Assembly: GCA_019187085.1 (NCBI GenBank)
Contig: JABARS010000006.1
Location: 10,894-74,893, forward strand
Length of the DNA stretch: 64,000 nt
Direction of reading: 5' to 3'
Source of the DNA: Pseudorhodoplanes sp.
GTDB lineage: Bacteria > Pseudomonadota > Alphaproteobacteria > Rhizobiales > Xanthobacteraceae
Part shown: in pieces, positions 43,172 to 52,795 of the stretch
How the letters are laid out: every line of letters begins with the position of its first letter
How positions within the stretch are numbered: the stretch's first letter is position 1
Translations under genes and position numbers: made by a program
The notes under the pieces: model-generated
What the model saw: only the letters and a program-made list of their open reading frames with translations
The model's database searches: none
What the model was told of the DNA's origin: nothing

Positions 43172-43600
43172 TTAGAATTGATCCTTGAACGTGTCCGGCG
43201 CCGGGCCCGGCGGCTGGCGCGCGATCCAGTAGCTTTCGGCGGCCGGATCGCGGCGTAGGCGTAGGAGATCGCAGCCGAGCGCGCGCATGACGAGGCCGGT
43301 CGGCAGCACCGTGCCGTAAAACAAGAGTGCCATCACCACCGGGTTGACGACCGCATGGAGCAGGAGGCCGAAACGGGTCCACGCGATATTCAGCGGCCGC
43401 AACACCGCGGGACGGACCAGCGCACATGCCAGAAAGAGCGCGGCAGCCGCGGCAAGCCACGGCCACCAAGCGCCGTTCTGCCAGACGTTCAACCCGGCCA
43501 GGGTCGCTAACGCCGCCGCCATGACCATGCCAAACGACCGGTCGGAGCCCGGCTGAACCGAATTTTCGCGCGTAAAGCTTTCGTGGGTCATTTGGATCAT
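43172..43600 (-). CDS. SxtJ-like membrane protein
   Basis: About 142 residues (start ATG 43600 with an AGG 5 bp upstream; ATG 43591 or 43615 also possible). Hydrophobic segments are FGMVMAAALATLAGLNVW, WPWLAAAAALFLACALV and LLLHAVVNPVVMALLFYGTV. The LRPLNIAWTRFGLLLHAVVNP block and the C-terminal LLRLRRDP followed by SYWIARQPPGP match the SxtJ family seen next to carbamoyltransferases. The function is not known; it probably holds the carbamoyltransferase at the membrane or presents the acceptor. It is the first gene of the trio on the minus strand. Confidence 0.75.
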   Translation of the reverse strand: MIQMTHESFTRENSVQPGSDRSFGMVMAAALATLAGLNVWQNGAWWPWLAAAAALFLACALVRPAVLRPLNIAWTRFGLLLHAVVNPVVMALLFYGTVLPTGLVMRALGCDLLRLRRDPAAESYWIARQPPGPAPDTFKDQF

Positions 43601-43751
43601 GAACCTGTGCCGCATGCTTGGACGACACTTGCCATTGATAGGATTGTCATTTCAAGCCCGCCCGCAGCCGGGCCGCTGATTTGACTGGCCGGCGGGCGCA
43701 GGCTACACGGCTCCCGCGATCGTCAATACCCCGCGCCGGCCGAGTTGGTGA

Positions 43752-44885
43752 ATGGCGTCTGCTCTGAAAACAGCGATTTTCGGGATCATTTCGGTCGCCA
43801 TCGCGATTGTCGGGACGCTTGTGACGGCGGAACTGCTGCTGCGCTTCCTGCCCTATAGTGAAGGGTTGCGCGCGCAGGAAGTTGCCGCCCGGCAACCGGT
43901 CTTCCGGTTCGCGTCCAACCGCACGTCCACCTACTCGGACGGATGGAACTTCAATCTGGTCAACCGCGTCCGCGTCAACAATGACGGCTTTGTCAATGAC
44001 CGCGACTATGACGCGGCGGCAAAGAGCCCGCTGCTGGCCATCGTCGGCGATAGCTATATCGAGGCGGTCATGGTGCCCTACCGCGAGACCGTCCAGGGTC
44101 GGCTGGCGTCGGCGTTGGAAGGTCGCGGGCGCGTTTACAGTTTTGCCGCCTCGGGCGCCGGGCTGTCGCAATATCTGATCTGGGCCCGCCATGCCCGAGA
44201 CACCTATCGTCCCTCCCTGTTCCTGTTCAACATTATCCCGAACGATTTCGCCGAGTCCTTGCATAAGCTTGAGCACAGCCCCGGGTTCTGGCGCTTTGAG
44301 GCCAGGTCCGATGGCGGCGCCGACTGGCGGCTGACCGAATACCGCCCGAGCCTGTTGCGTCGCGTGATGCGCAATTCGGCGCTCGTCATGTACCTGACCC
44401 AGAATGTCCGCGCGCACACGGCGCTGCGCCTCAATTTCCAGAATCTTGGCGCCGACGACCGGCGCTGGGTCGGCAATATCGAGGCCACGACGCCGGAGGA
44501 CCGCTTGGCGGATTTTCGCTGGGCCGTCGACCGTTTCCTGGAGCATCTGCCTGCCTATTCCGGTGTGCCCGCGGAGCGCATCATGCTGTCGTTCGACGGC
44601 TTCAGGCCGCAAATCTATGGTGGGCCGGAGGAATTGCACTTTGCGATGCGCAGCACCTGGGCCACCATGCGCAGTGAAATGATGAACAAGGCCACGGCCC
44701 TCGGCATGACGGTCATCGATCTCGATCCGCTCCAGCGCGAACGCTTTGCGCTCGATCGGCAGCGATTCGAATTTCCGACCGACAGCCACTGGAACGGCCG
44801 CGGCCACGAAATTCTGGCCGATGCCATGCGTGCGTCCACGCCTTTCCGGGCGGTTTTTGCGCCAGCGGAAGGCCAGGTCCAGTGA
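43752..44885 (+). CDS. Membrane-anchored SGNH-hydrolase-like protein
   Basis: 377 residues: one N-terminal membrane helix (TAIFGIISVAIAIVGTLVTA, 7-26), then an SGNH/GDSL-like domain outside the membrane. Block I is LLAIVGDSYIEAVMVPY (about 94-110, Ser in GDSY), and the late DSHWNGRGHEIL (about 343-354) supplies the Asp/His pair. Such proteins act as O-acetyltransferase partners or esterases on surface glycans, similar to AlgX/AlgJ. It is divergent from the carbamoyltransferase trio and 117 bp upstream of kpsF. Whether it adds or removes acyl groups is open. Confidence 0.78.
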   Translation: MASALKTAIFGIISVAIAIVGTLVTAELLLRFLPYSEGLRAQEVAARQPVFRFASNRTSTYSDGWNFNLVNRVRVNNDGFVNDRDYDAAAKSPLLAIVGDSYIEAVMVPYRETVQGRLASALEGRGRVYSFAASGAGLSQYLIWARHARDTYRPSLFLFNIIPNDFAESLHKLEHSPGFWRFEARSDGGADWRLTEYRPSLLRRVMRNSALVMYLTQNVRAHTALRLNFQNLGADDRRWVGNIEATTPEDRLADFRWAVDRFLEHLPAYSGVPAERIMLSFDGFRPQIYGGPEELHFAMRSTWATMRSEMMNKATALGMTVIDLDPLQRERFALDRQRFEFPTDSHWNGRGHEILADAMRASTPFRAVFAPAEGQVQ

Positions 44886-45002
44886 CGCCCGCCGTGTGGT
44901 AGGATTGTTTTATCGGCGCATCGACAGAAGATTGGCTTCGCCAGCCGCCCTGCGATAGGTTGCCGGCGTCGCCGCCAGACCCTTACCGGTATCCACCATT
45001 CC

Positions 45003-46013
45003 ATGAGAGCGAAAGAAGTGCAGCGCAACGAGGATGAGCCGCAGGCACCGGACGGCCTGATCGCCTCCGCCCTGCGCACGCTCGAATTCGAGGCAAGCGG
45101 CATTGCCGCGCTCTCGGCCGCCCTGCGTGACGGCTTGGGCCAGTCGCTGACGCGGGCGGTGCTGACCATCCGTAATGCGCAGGGGCGTCTGATCGTCTCC
45201 GGCATGGGTAAATCGGGCCACGTCGCGCGCAAGATCGCCGCCACCTTTGCCTCCACCGGCACGCCGGCCTTTTTCGTGCATCCGAGCGAGGCGAGCCACG
45301 GCGATCTCGGCATGATCACGCCCGATGACGTGGTGCTCGCTCTGTCCTGGTCCGGCGAGACCGCCGAACTGAAAAACCTCATCGACTATTCCAAGCGCTT
45401 TGGCATTGCGCTGATCGCGGTCACGGCGCAGGCTGACAGCACGCTCGGTAAGGCCGCCGATGTCGCGCTCGTGCTGCCGCAGGCGCGCGAGGCCTGCCCG
45501 CACAATCTGGCGCCGACCACCTCCGCGCTGATGCAGCTTGCCATCGGCGACGCGCTCGCCATTGCGCTCCTGGAGAGCCGCGGCTTCAGTGAACGAGACT
45601 TCCACATCCTGCATCCGGGCGGACGGCTTGGCGCCATGCTGAAATTCGTCCGCGACGTCATGCGCACCGGCGAAGCCGTACCGCTGTGCCGCAGCGGCCG
45701 GCTCATGGCGGAGGCGATCGTCGAGATGTCCGCCAAGGGCGTTGGTTGCGTCGGCATCGTCGATCAGCGCCAGCAGCTCATCGGCATCATTACCGACGGC
45801 GACGTCCGCCGCCACATGAAGCCCGGCCTGACCGAATCCTCGGTCGACGACGTGATGACCCGCTCCCCCAGGCAATGCCGGCCGGACCAGCTCGTTAGCG
45901 AGGTGATCGAGACGCTCAATTCCGCGAAAATCACCGCGATGTTCGTGGTCGAGGGCGCCCGGCCGATCGGCGTCGTGCACCTGCACGATCTGTTGCGCGT
46001 CGGCGTCACCTGA
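45003..46013 (+). CDS. kpsF: Arabinose-5-phosphate isomerase KpsF/KdsD
   Basis: 336 residues: a SIS domain (about 40-175; VSGMGKSGHVARKIAATFAS, FVHPSEASHGDLGMI, LSWSGETAEL) followed by two CBS motifs (about 215-335; GCVGIVDQRQQLIGIITDGD and AMFVVEGARPIGVVHLHDLL). It interconverts ribulose-5-phosphate and arabinose-5-phosphate, the first step to Kdo for the LPS inner core. It is 58 bp upstream of the WreU/WbpL-like gene. The domain order and length are standard. Confidence 0.92.
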   Translation: MRAKEVQRNEDEPQAPDGLIASALRTLEFEASGIAALSAALRDGLGQSLTRAVLTIRNAQGRLIVSGMGKSGHVARKIAATFASTGTPAFFVHPSEASHGDLGMITPDDVVLALSWSGETAELKNLIDYSKRFGIALIAVTAQADSTLGKAADVALVLPQAREACPHNLAPTTSALMQLAIGDALAIALLESRGFSERDFHILHPGGRLGAMLKFVRDVMRTGEAVPLCRSGRLMAEAIVEMSAKGVGCVGIVDQRQQLIGIITDGDVRRHMKPGLTESSVDDVMTRSPRQCRPDQLVSEVIETLNSAKITAMFVVEGARPIGVVHLHDLLRVGVT

Positions 46014-46071
46014 CACGTCGGCGCTGCCTTGCCGATGATCCAGCCGCGATGGGCCTTGTGAGTTCCGGCCG

Positions 46072-47109
46072 ATGATCACCCTGTCCGATATCTGGCGCCT
46101 GTGGCTCCTGCCGGCGCCGCTCTTGATCGTGACTGCTTTTCTGGTGTGCGCAGCCTTGATCCGCGTCCTGCACCCGCTGCTCGTGCGCTATGCGCTGGCA
46201 CGTCCCAATGCACGCTCCGCCCATCGTGAGCCGACCCCGCAAGGCGGCGGCATCGCCGTCGTTGCGGCAACGCTGATGGTGGCCGGCACCGGAATGCTCG
46301 CCGCACCGGTGACGAGCGTACCGCTGCATGAACTTTTTACGGTCGCCGCCGCCGTCGTCTTGATCGCGCTCGTCGGCGCCGCCGACGACATTCGCGCGGT
46401 GGCGGTGGTTCCACGGCTCCTGGCCCAGGCGCTCGCGGTCGGCGCGATCATCGCGGTGTTGCCCGACGACGTCGCGTTCCTGTCGTTTCTGCCGTTCTGG
46501 CTCGAGCGGCTGCTGCTGGTGGTGGGCGGGGTGTGGTTCGTCAATCTGGTCAACTTCATGGACGGCGTAGACTGGATGACGGTCGTCGAAGTCGTTCCGC
46601 TGACGGCAACGCTGTCCATCCTCGGCTTCGCCGGCGCGCTGCCGGGCCATGCCGTCGTGGCAGCGCTGGCGCTGTTTGGCGCGATGCTCGGCTTTGCGCC
46701 GGCCAACCGTCCGGTGGCGCGGCTCTTCCTTGGCGATGTCGGCAGCCTGCCGATCGGCCTCATGCTCGGCTGGCTGCTGCTCGCCCTCGCCGCCGGCGGC
46801 CACCTCGCCGCCGCGCTGTTGCTGCCGCTTTATTATCTCGCCGACGCCACCATTACGCTTTTTCGCCGGCTTCTCCGCAAGGAGCGCGTGTGGCACGCTC
46901 ACCGCAACCATTTCTATCAGCGCGCAATGGATCGCGGCATGCCGGTGCGCACCATCGTTTCCCGCGTTTTCGCGCTCAACGTCGTTCTCGCTATTCTGGC
47001 TGTCCTTACGATGCTGGTGGAAAGCAACATGGTCAAATTGCTCGTGTCGCTGGCCGGCGTCGTGGCGGTCGCGGCAGTACTGTTTCATTTCGCGCGCGGG
47101 CGATCTTGA
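46072..47109 (+). CDS. Polyprenyl-phosphate sugar-1-phosphate transferase (MraY/WecA family, WbpL/WreU-like)
   Basis: 345 residues with about ten membrane helices. Family motifs are SAHREPTPQGGGIAVVAA (about 43-60), ALVGAADDIRAV (the D-D-x-x pair), NLVNFMDGVDWM (the NxxNxxDG metal motif) and RLFLGDVGSLPIG, then HAHRNHFYQRAM. It starts the O-chain by moving a HexNAc-1-phosphate (QuiNAc or FucNAc in WbpL/WreU) to undecaprenyl phosphate at the inner membrane. The next gene, a 4-keto reductase, overlaps it by one base (TGATG), and a WbpM-type dehydratase lies nearby, which together supply that sugar. Confidence 0.88.
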   Translation: MITLSDIWRLWLLPAPLLIVTAFLVCAALIRVLHPLLVRYALARPNARSAHREPTPQGGGIAVVAATLMVAGTGMLAAPVTSVPLHELFTVAAAVVLIALVGAADDIRAVAVVPRLLAQALAVGAIIAVLPDDVAFLSFLPFWLERLLLVVGGVWFVNLVNFMDGVDWMTVVEVVPLTATLSILGFAGALPGHAVVAALALFGAMLGFAPANRPVARLFLGDVGSLPIGLMLGWLLLALAAGGHLAAALLLPLYYLADATITLFRRLLRKERVWHAHRNHFYQRAMDRGMPVRTIVSRVFALNVVLAILAVLTMLVESNMVKLLVSLAGVVAVAAVLFHFARGRS

Positions 47110-48050
47110 TGCGTGTCCTCGTCACCGGCGCGAGCGGCTTTGTCGGACAGCCGCTCGTGCGCGCTCTGGCCAAGGCCGGGTTCAATGTCCGCGCCGCGGC
47201 CCGCGGCGCGTGGCGCCCGCCGCAGGATGAGCGTATCGAGACCGTTGCGCTACCCGACCTGGACGGCGCGGTGGACTGGCAGCCGCTCCTCGCAGGCATG
47301 GATGCCGTCGCCCATCTCGCCGGGATCGCGCACGCCGGTGGCGGCATCCCGGAAGCGCGTTACGATAACGTCAATCGCGCGGCCACGCGCTCGCTCGCCG
47401 AGGAAGCGGCCCGGCAGAAGATCGGTCGCCTGATTTTCGTCTCCTCGATCCGCGCGCAAAGCGGTCCGGCCAGCGAACGCGTACTGCGCGCGGACGATGA
47501 ACCACAGCCGACGAACGCTTACGGCCGCTCTAAGCTTGCCGCCGAGCAGGCCGTCGCGGCATCGGGCGCAACGTTCACGATTCTGCGGCCGGTGGTCATG
47601 TATGGCCCGGGCGCTAAAGGGAATTTCGCGAGCCTGCAGCGGCTTGCGGCCTCGTCCTGGCCGTTGCCGCTCGGTGCCCTGCGCCGGCGCCGCTCGCTCC
47701 TGGCGGTCGACAACATGATTTCCGCAATCGTGTTCGTCCTGAGCCATCCGCAGACCGCGGGCGAAACCTACATCGTCGCGGACCGCTCGCCCCTGAGCAT
47801 GCGTGAAATTGTAACCATGATGCGCTCCGCGATGGGGCGCCCGACCCGCCTCGTGCCGGTGCCGGAAGCGTTGTTTTCGCTGGGATTGACAGCTATCGGT
47901 CGGCGCGATTTGTGGGAGCGGCTTGGCGGCCAGCTCGTCGCCGATCCGCGCAAATTGCTTGACGCCGGATGGGAGCCCGCCGTCGAAACGCGCGCGGCGC
48001 TTGCGAGCTGGATTTCGCAGGCCGGTCACGGTGTTTCGGCGCCGCCGTAA
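47109..48050 (+). CDS. NAD-dependent epimerase/reductase (WreQ/WbpV-like)
   Basis: The ATG at 47109 (MRVLVTGASGFVGQPLVRAL) overlaps the previous stop and gives 313 residues; a much longer frame runs back inside the preceding gene. SDR features: GASGFVG loop (7-14), HLAGIAHAGGG, VSSIRAQSG and AYGRSKLAAEQ with the catalytic Y-x3-K. In WbpV/WreQ such enzymes reduce the 4-keto group of UDP-4-keto-QuiNAc to UDP-QuiNAc or FucNAc. The tandem with the polyprenyl transferase and the WbpM-type dehydratase at 49.7 kb supports this role. Confidence 0.83.
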   Translation: MRVLVTGASGFVGQPLVRALAKAGFNVRAAARGAWRPPQDERIETVALPDLDGAVDWQPLLAGMDAVAHLAGIAHAGGGIPEARYDNVNRAATRSLAEEAARQKIGRLIFVSSIRAQSGPASERVLRADDEPQPTNAYGRSKLAAEQAVAASGATFTILRPVVMYGPGAKGNFASLQRLAASSWPLPLGALRRRRSLLAVDNMISAIVFVLSHPQTAGETYIVADRSPLSMREIVTMMRSAMGRPTRLVPVPEALFSLGLTAIGRRDLWERLGGQLVADPRKLLDAGWEPAVETRAALASWISQAGHGVSAPP

Positions 48051-48068
48051 CAGGCGTCTGCGAACCGA

Positions 48069-49622
48069 TCAGGGCCGCGATCGCAGGATGGCCCAACCCA
48101 CGACAAACGAGCGGTGACTGTCGCCGCGCTGAAAGCGCATCGTCAGCGGCGCCTGCACCTCGGCCTCTGCCGCGATCGGCCCGAACGCGGGCGGCACCAT
48201 CTTCGTGTCGAGATCGGTCCACAGCACGACGGCACCCTTGCGGTGCAGATCATCGAGATCGATCCACGGCGCGCGCCGCGGATTGCCGTCGATCAGGACC
48301 CGCGGTCGCTCTGTCGCATAGTGAGCGACATTGCCGCCGAGCCACATGGTCGAGATGACATAGGCGAGCGGCGTGCCGGTCTCCGCCCGGAAACGGTCGG
48401 CAACCTCGCGCGCGAAGGTTTCGCCGGGAAAGAATACCGCGCGATAGCGCTGGTCGAAAGCCGGCATGAGCGTGTAATTGATCACGAACGCGCCGGCGAT
48501 GCAGATCGACGAAATTGTCCAGAGCACCATCGCCAGACCGAACCTGTCGATATCGATTGCCTTGCGGCTGCGCAGGACGGCCCAGAGGCCGAAAAACATC
48601 CAGAGCGGGTAGCCCCACATCGCAATCAGGCCGCGTCCGGTAATCGCCGAGGCGAGGATCAGGGTAAGAAGCGGACCGAACGTCAGAAGATCGACAATCC
48701 GCCGGTCGAACGCCCGCGCATTGTGCGCGGTCCTCGGTCCGGTTCTTGGCCACACCAGCGCAGCGGCAATAGCCAGTCCTGGAATCATGAAAAACGCCTG
48801 GCTGAGCATGAACAACGCCGGATGGTAGAAATAATGGAACCACCGCGTCGCCTTGATCGCCCGCTGGCTGGCGTAAGTGTAGGGGAGGAAATCGTTGTCG
48901 ACGAGCCAGACCAGATGCGGCGACATGAATACCAGCGCGCATAGGACGGCGAGATAAGGACCCGGCGTCTTCAGATATCCACGCGCGCGATGGTCGGCGA
49001 GCACGAAGATCGCCATCGGGATCGCGAGCATGACGACAAAATACTTCGCCCATAGCGCGACGCCGAACGCAATGCCAAGCGCGATCCAGTAGACCAGCCG
49101 GCCGCGCGTCAGCGCGCGATGGAACGCCCATCCGGCAAAAGCCCAGAACGGCAACTGGATGACGTCGTGGTTGAACTTGGCGGCACTGAAATTGACGTAA
49201 TGAATCCCATCGATGATGAGAACCGCGACGAGCGCGCCGATGGGACCGACCAGCGGCAGTGCCGTCAACCACACCAATGTGAACGAGCCGACGACCGTGA
49301 TCTGCGAGACGGCGTAATAGGCGATATCCGAATTGAACACCAGGCGCGTCGCCTCGATGATCCACCAGGGCATCGGCGGCAGCTTGTCGTAGCCGAGCTG
49401 CCACTCACGCCCATAGGTCAGGGCCTCGATGATATCGAGCGGCAGGTTCGGGTAGAGCGCGGACGGCATGGCCGTCCACACGATCGCATGCACGACGAGG
49501 AAGATCGCGAAACCCGCCCGCGGATTGTCATACAGCCAGGCGATGACCGTGCGGACGATTCCGGAAGAACCGCGATCATCGAGCGAACGGGACCGGCCGC
49601 GGGTTTGGTCGAGGTTATGCAT
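48069..49622 (-). CDS. GT39/ArnT-like membrane glycosyltransferase
   Basis: From ATG 49622 (MHNLDQTRGRSRSLDDRG) it has 517 residues; an ATG at 49718 is possible but the added part is proline/charge-rich and unlike the family. About ten membrane helices follow residue 40. The luminal loop after helix 1 has LYPNLPLDIIEALTYGREWQ, the region that carries the D/E catalytic residue in PMT/ArnT enzymes, then KLPPMPWWIIEATRLVF. It uses a polyprenyl-linked sugar on the periplasmic side to decorate lipid A, core or O-chain. It runs antiparallel to the wreQ-like gene, 18 bp between stops. Confidence 0.82.
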   Translation of the reverse strand: MHNLDQTRGRSRSLDDRGSSGIVRTVIAWLYDNPRAGFAIFLVVHAIVWTAMPSALYPNLPLDIIEALTYGREWQLGYDKLPPMPWWIIEATRLVFNSDIAYYAVSQITVVGSFTLVWLTALPLVGPIGALVAVLIIDGIHYVNFSAAKFNHDVIQLPFWAFAGWAFHRALTRGRLVYWIALGIAFGVALWAKYFVVMLAIPMAIFVLADHRARGYLKTPGPYLAVLCALVFMSPHLVWLVDNDFLPYTYASQRAIKATRWFHYFYHPALFMLSQAFFMIPGLAIAAALVWPRTGPRTAHNARAFDRRIVDLLTFGPLLTLILASAITGRGLIAMWGYPLWMFFGLWAVLRSRKAIDIDRFGLAMVLWTISSICIAGAFVINYTLMPAFDQRYRAVFFPGETFAREVADRFRAETGTPLAYVISTMWLGGNVAHYATERPRVLIDGNPRRAPWIDLDDLHRKGAVVLWTDLDTKMVPPAFGPIAAEAEVQAPLTMRFQRGDSHRSFVVGWAILRSRP

Positions 49623-49726
49623 CGCGAACTCAAACCGCGCGTAACGATAGGGCCGCATGTCGGCAACCGGCGGATATTTTTCCACCGGCGGATCGGCACG
49701 ACGGGCAGGCTTCCGCAATCATCGCG

Positions 49727-51622
49727 TCACGCCGCCTCGCCGCGGAAATCCGGGACTGCATCGCGCAGCACGCGGTCGATCACCGCCCGGTCGCCGCGAA
49801 CGAGGCCCTGCTGCAAGCGGGTGAGCCATTCCTGCATCGTATCGAGCGGCGGACTGACGGGCCGCGCCGCGACCACGCCGGCAATACCGATTTCCACGGT
49901 CGGCTCCTCGCGCGCGAACAGAATTTCGTGCAACCGTTCGCCGGGGCGCATCCCGGTGAAGGAAATATCGATGTCGCGGCCGGGCTCAAGGCCGGAGAGC
50001 CGGATGATCCGCTCGGCGAGATCGAGGATTTTCACCGGCTGTCCCATATTGAGCACATAGACGGCGACGTCGGAACGGTCGGGCCCCAGCGCGTGGCTGC
50101 CGGCGGTGATGACGAGATCGCAGGCTTCGCGGATCGTCATAAAATAACGCACCATGTCCGGATGCGTGACGGTGACCGGTCCGCCGGCCTCGATCTGCGC
50201 CTTGAATTTCGGGACCACTGAACCGTTGGAGGCGAGCACGTTGCCGAAGCGCACGGAAATAAGCCGCATCGCATTCCCCGCATTCGGCCCGCGCGCCGAT
50301 CTGGCATCGAGCGCCTGACAGTACATTTCCGCGAAGCGCTTGGTGGCGCCGAGCACGGAGACCGGCTCGATCGCCTTGTCAGTGGAAATCATCACCATGC
50401 CGGTGGCGCCCGCCGCGATGGCGGCATCGGCAACATTGACCGAGCCGAACACATTGGTCTTGACGCCCTCGTCCCAGTCGCGTTCGAGCAGCGGAACATG
50501 CTTGAGGGCTGCGGCGTGGAAGACGAGGTCGGGCTTGAAATCCGCGAACAACCGCACGATGCGGTCGCGGTCGCGCACGTCGGCGATGCGGCCTTCGATG
50601 GACGCCGCCGACTGCTTGGTCGCCAGCGCTTCGAGCGCGGCATGCAAGGCCGGCTCGGCATTTTCGACCACCAGCAGGCGCGCGGCACCGAATGTGACCG
50701 CGCGGTCGCAGATTTCCGCGCCGATCGAGCCGCCGCCGCCGGTGACGATGACGGCCTTGCCGCGGATGAAATCCTCCAGCCGCCGGTAATCGATATTGAC
50801 CGTTTGCCGCAGCAAAAGGTCCTCGACATTGACGGGGGCGAGCCGCAGCGCTTCGCCGCCCTCGTCGAGCGCCGGCAGGCGGCTGGTGGCAAGCCCGAGC
50901 CGGCGCGCCTGCATCAGCAGCGCCTCCGGCTTGGCGTCCGGCTCGAAGGCCGACGGCGTCAGCACGACACGCGTCACGCGCCGCCCGCGATTGCCAAGGT
51001 CGGCGACCGCGCGTTCGAGGTCCTCGAATTGCCCGAGCACGGCGATGCCGCGGATCGACTGGCCCTGATCGGCGGGCGACGGCGAAAGGATGCCGACCGG
51101 CCAGATTTTCTTTACCGCCCCGCTTTCGATCGCGCGCAGCAGCACCTCGGCATCGGCGGCGCGGCCCAGGATCAGGGTCGGGGCGGATTCGGAGGCCCTC
51201 GCCTGCTGGCGGGTGCGCGAATAGCGGAAATAGCGGTAGGCCACGCGCGGTCCGCCGAGGAAGAACATCTGCAGGACCCAGTAGATGGCGATCGTGGTCT
51301 TGCCGAAGAAGAAGGTGCCGTAGAGGTTGGGCGCAACCAGGATGTAATCGAGCACCAATAGCGAGAGCGCGAGCACGGTCGCCGAACGGAAAATGTTCGA
51401 CAGGTCCGGCAGCGAAGCGAAGCGCCATTTGGCGTCGTCGAGGTGAAAATACGAATAGACGATGCCGGCATAGAGCACGATGGCGGGCACGATGATCACG
51501 AGCAGGTCGGCGCGCTCGGCGATGCCCGGCGCCTCGAACCGCAGATAGAAGCTCGCCAGAATGGCCGCCGCCGTGGCGCACAGATCGTGCACGACAATCA
51601 GGGTCTTGCGCGACACTTTCAT
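49727..51622 (-). CDS. WbpM/CapD-type membrane nucleotide-sugar 4,6-dehydratase
   Basis: 631 residues: four membrane helices in the first 110 residues (AATAAAILASFYLRF and on), a CoA-binding-like domain with LILGRAADAEVLLRAIESG, then a large SDR domain with VIVTGGGGSIGAEICDRAV (about 292-310), HAAALKHVPLLERDWDEG, ISTDKAIEPVSVLGATKRFAE and RFGNVLASNGSVVPKFK. It makes UDP-4-keto-6-deoxy-GlcNAc for QuiNAc/FucNAc. The tyrosine of the usual SDR catalytic triad is changed in VLGATKR, as is normal for this subfamily. It is 92 bp downstream of the GT9 gene. Confidence 0.9.
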   Translation of the reverse strand: MKVSRKTLIVVHDLCATAAAILASFYLRFEAPGIAERADLLVIIVPAIVLYAGIVYSYFHLDDAKWRFASLPDLSNIFRSATVLALSLLVLDYILVAPNLYGTFFFGKTTIAIYWVLQMFFLGGPRVAYRYFRYSRTRQQARASESAPTLILGRAADAEVLLRAIESGAVKKIWPVGILSPSPADQGQSIRGIAVLGQFEDLERAVADLGNRGRRVTRVVLTPSAFEPDAKPEALLMQARRLGLATSRLPALDEGGEALRLAPVNVEDLLLRQTVNIDYRRLEDFIRGKAVIVTGGGGSIGAEICDRAVTFGAARLLVVENAEPALHAALEALATKQSAASIEGRIADVRDRDRIVRLFADFKPDLVFHAAALKHVPLLERDWDEGVKTNVFGSVNVADAAIAAGATGMVMISTDKAIEPVSVLGATKRFAEMYCQALDARSARGPNAGNAMRLISVRFGNVLASNGSVVPKFKAQIEAGGPVTVTHPDMVRYFMTIREACDLVITAGSHALGPDRSDVAVYVLNMGQPVKILDLAERIIRLSGLEPGRDIDISFTGMRPGERLHEILFAREEPTVEIGIAGVVAARPVSPPLDTMQEWLTRLQQGLVRGDRAVIDRVLRDAVPDFRGEAA

Positions 51623-51714
51623 ATGCGGTGGAACCCCTCATGGCGCCCGGACGAGCGCATTCCCCCGGCCGGAAAACGCGCTCCGCATAGCACATCCCCA
51701 AAACGGCGGGCGAG

Positions 51715-52794
51715 CTAATTCGACCCGGCCGGCGGCTGCGCTAGGGCCGCATCCACGGCGGCGATCACGGCTTGCGGCGACAGCCGGTCGAGACACAGGC
51801 TGTAGCTGTCGAGCCGACGCAGGCAGCCTTCCTCCTGGCACGGCTGGCAGGGCATCGGATGCTGCAGCAGGCGGACATTGCCCCGCATTTGCACGGCGGC
51901 CGAAGGCGCCCATGGCATGGTGAGCCCGCCCGCAGGCCAGGGCGCCCACAGGCGCGGATCGGTCGGCCCGAACAATGCGACCACGGGACAGCCGGCGGCG
52001 GCGGCCAGATGGGTGACGGAGGTGTCGGGTCCGACAAAGACGCGCGCGCGCGCAAGCAGCGCCGTCAGCGCCGACCAGGACAGCGCCGCGTCGAGGCGCC
52101 GCACCGCGGGCAGGCCGGCAAACACCGCGTCGAGATAGGCGCGCTCGGCCGCGGCCGGGCCGCCGGTCGCGATCACGCCGAGCCCGCATTCACCGAGATG
52201 GCGTGCGAGCGCGCGCCAGCCGTCGCCCGTCCAGCTTTTGTAGACATACATCGGCGCCGCGTGCAGGACGGCGTAAGCCGCCGGAAGCGCGTCGGGCAGC
52301 GCACCCGGCTGCGGCGGCACAATCTGCGGCACCGGCTCGATCCCGATCAGACGCGCCAGCGCCAGCATCTCCTCGACACGATGCGCGCCGGCCACCAGCG
52401 GCAGCGCGCGATCGAGCAGCAGACGCTTGAGCGTGCCGATGAAACGCGGCTCGACCATCCCTGCCCGCCGGCGCCCCGCCAGCGCGGCATAAAGCGTCGG
52501 GCGGTCGCCGGCCTGGGTCGCAATCGCGAGATCGTAGCGGCGCCACAGCCGTGCCGCCATCGCCAGACTTTCGGCAAGACGCGCGCGCGGCGGCAAGGTC
52601 AGGCAGTTATCAATATCCGGATTGCCCTCCAGAATGCCGGCGGTATCGGCAAACACCAGCACGTCGATGGTTGCGTCGGCAAAGGCGCGCCGCACGCTGC
52701 GGATCAACGGCGTGGTCAGCAGCACGTCGCCGAGGCGGCGCAGCGCGACGATCAGAATGCGCGGACGCGGCGGCAGATCGAGGCCGTGCATCAC
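51715..52794 (-). CDS. Glycosyltransferase family 9 (heptosyltransferase-like)
   Basis: 359 residues of the GT9 family: ILIVALRRLGDVLLTTPLIR at 13-32 (the rrlGDvLLtTP motif of WaaQ/WaaC/WaaF enzymes), AGRRRAGMVE, GVIATGGPAAAERAYL and VGPDTSVTHLAAAAGCPVVALFGPTDPRLW. It adds ADP-heptose or another sugar to the LPS core. A CQPCQEEGC cysteine cluster near the C-terminus may bind metal or make disulfides. It is directly upstream of the dehydratase and 1 bp after the ligase gene on the same strand. Confidence 0.87.
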   Translation of the reverse strand: MMHGLDLPPRPRILIVALRRLGDVLLTTPLIRSVRRAFADATIDVLVFADTAGILEGNPDIDNCLTLPPRARLAESLAMAARLWRRYDLAIATQAGDRPTLYAALAGRRRAGMVEPRFIGTLKRLLLDRALPLVAGAHRVEEMLALARLIGIEPVPQIVPPQPGALPDALPAAYAVLHAAPMYVYKSWTGDGWRALARHLGECGLGVIATGGPAAAERAYLDAVFAGLPAVRRLDAALSWSALTALLARARVFVGPDTSVTHLAAAAGCPVVALFGPTDPRLWAPWPAGGLTMPWAPSAAVQMRGNVRLLQHPMPCQPCQEEGCLRRLDSYSLCLDRLSPQAVIAAVDAALAQPPAGSN

Positions 52795-52795
52795 G

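Noticed and set aside
43161..43628. Long upstream extension of the DUF5989 frame
   Set aside because: It overlaps the SxtJ-like gene in another frame, and GTG 43160 has a good ribosome-binding site and gives the family length.
43647..44807. Open frame of 386 codons on the minus strand
   Set aside because: Antisense to the SGNH-like protein gene, whose motifs are clear; high-GC third-position shadow.
46533..47108. N-terminal extension of the WreQ-like protein
   Set aside because: It lies within the polyprenyl transferase gene; the Rossmann start at 47109 is the family N-terminus.
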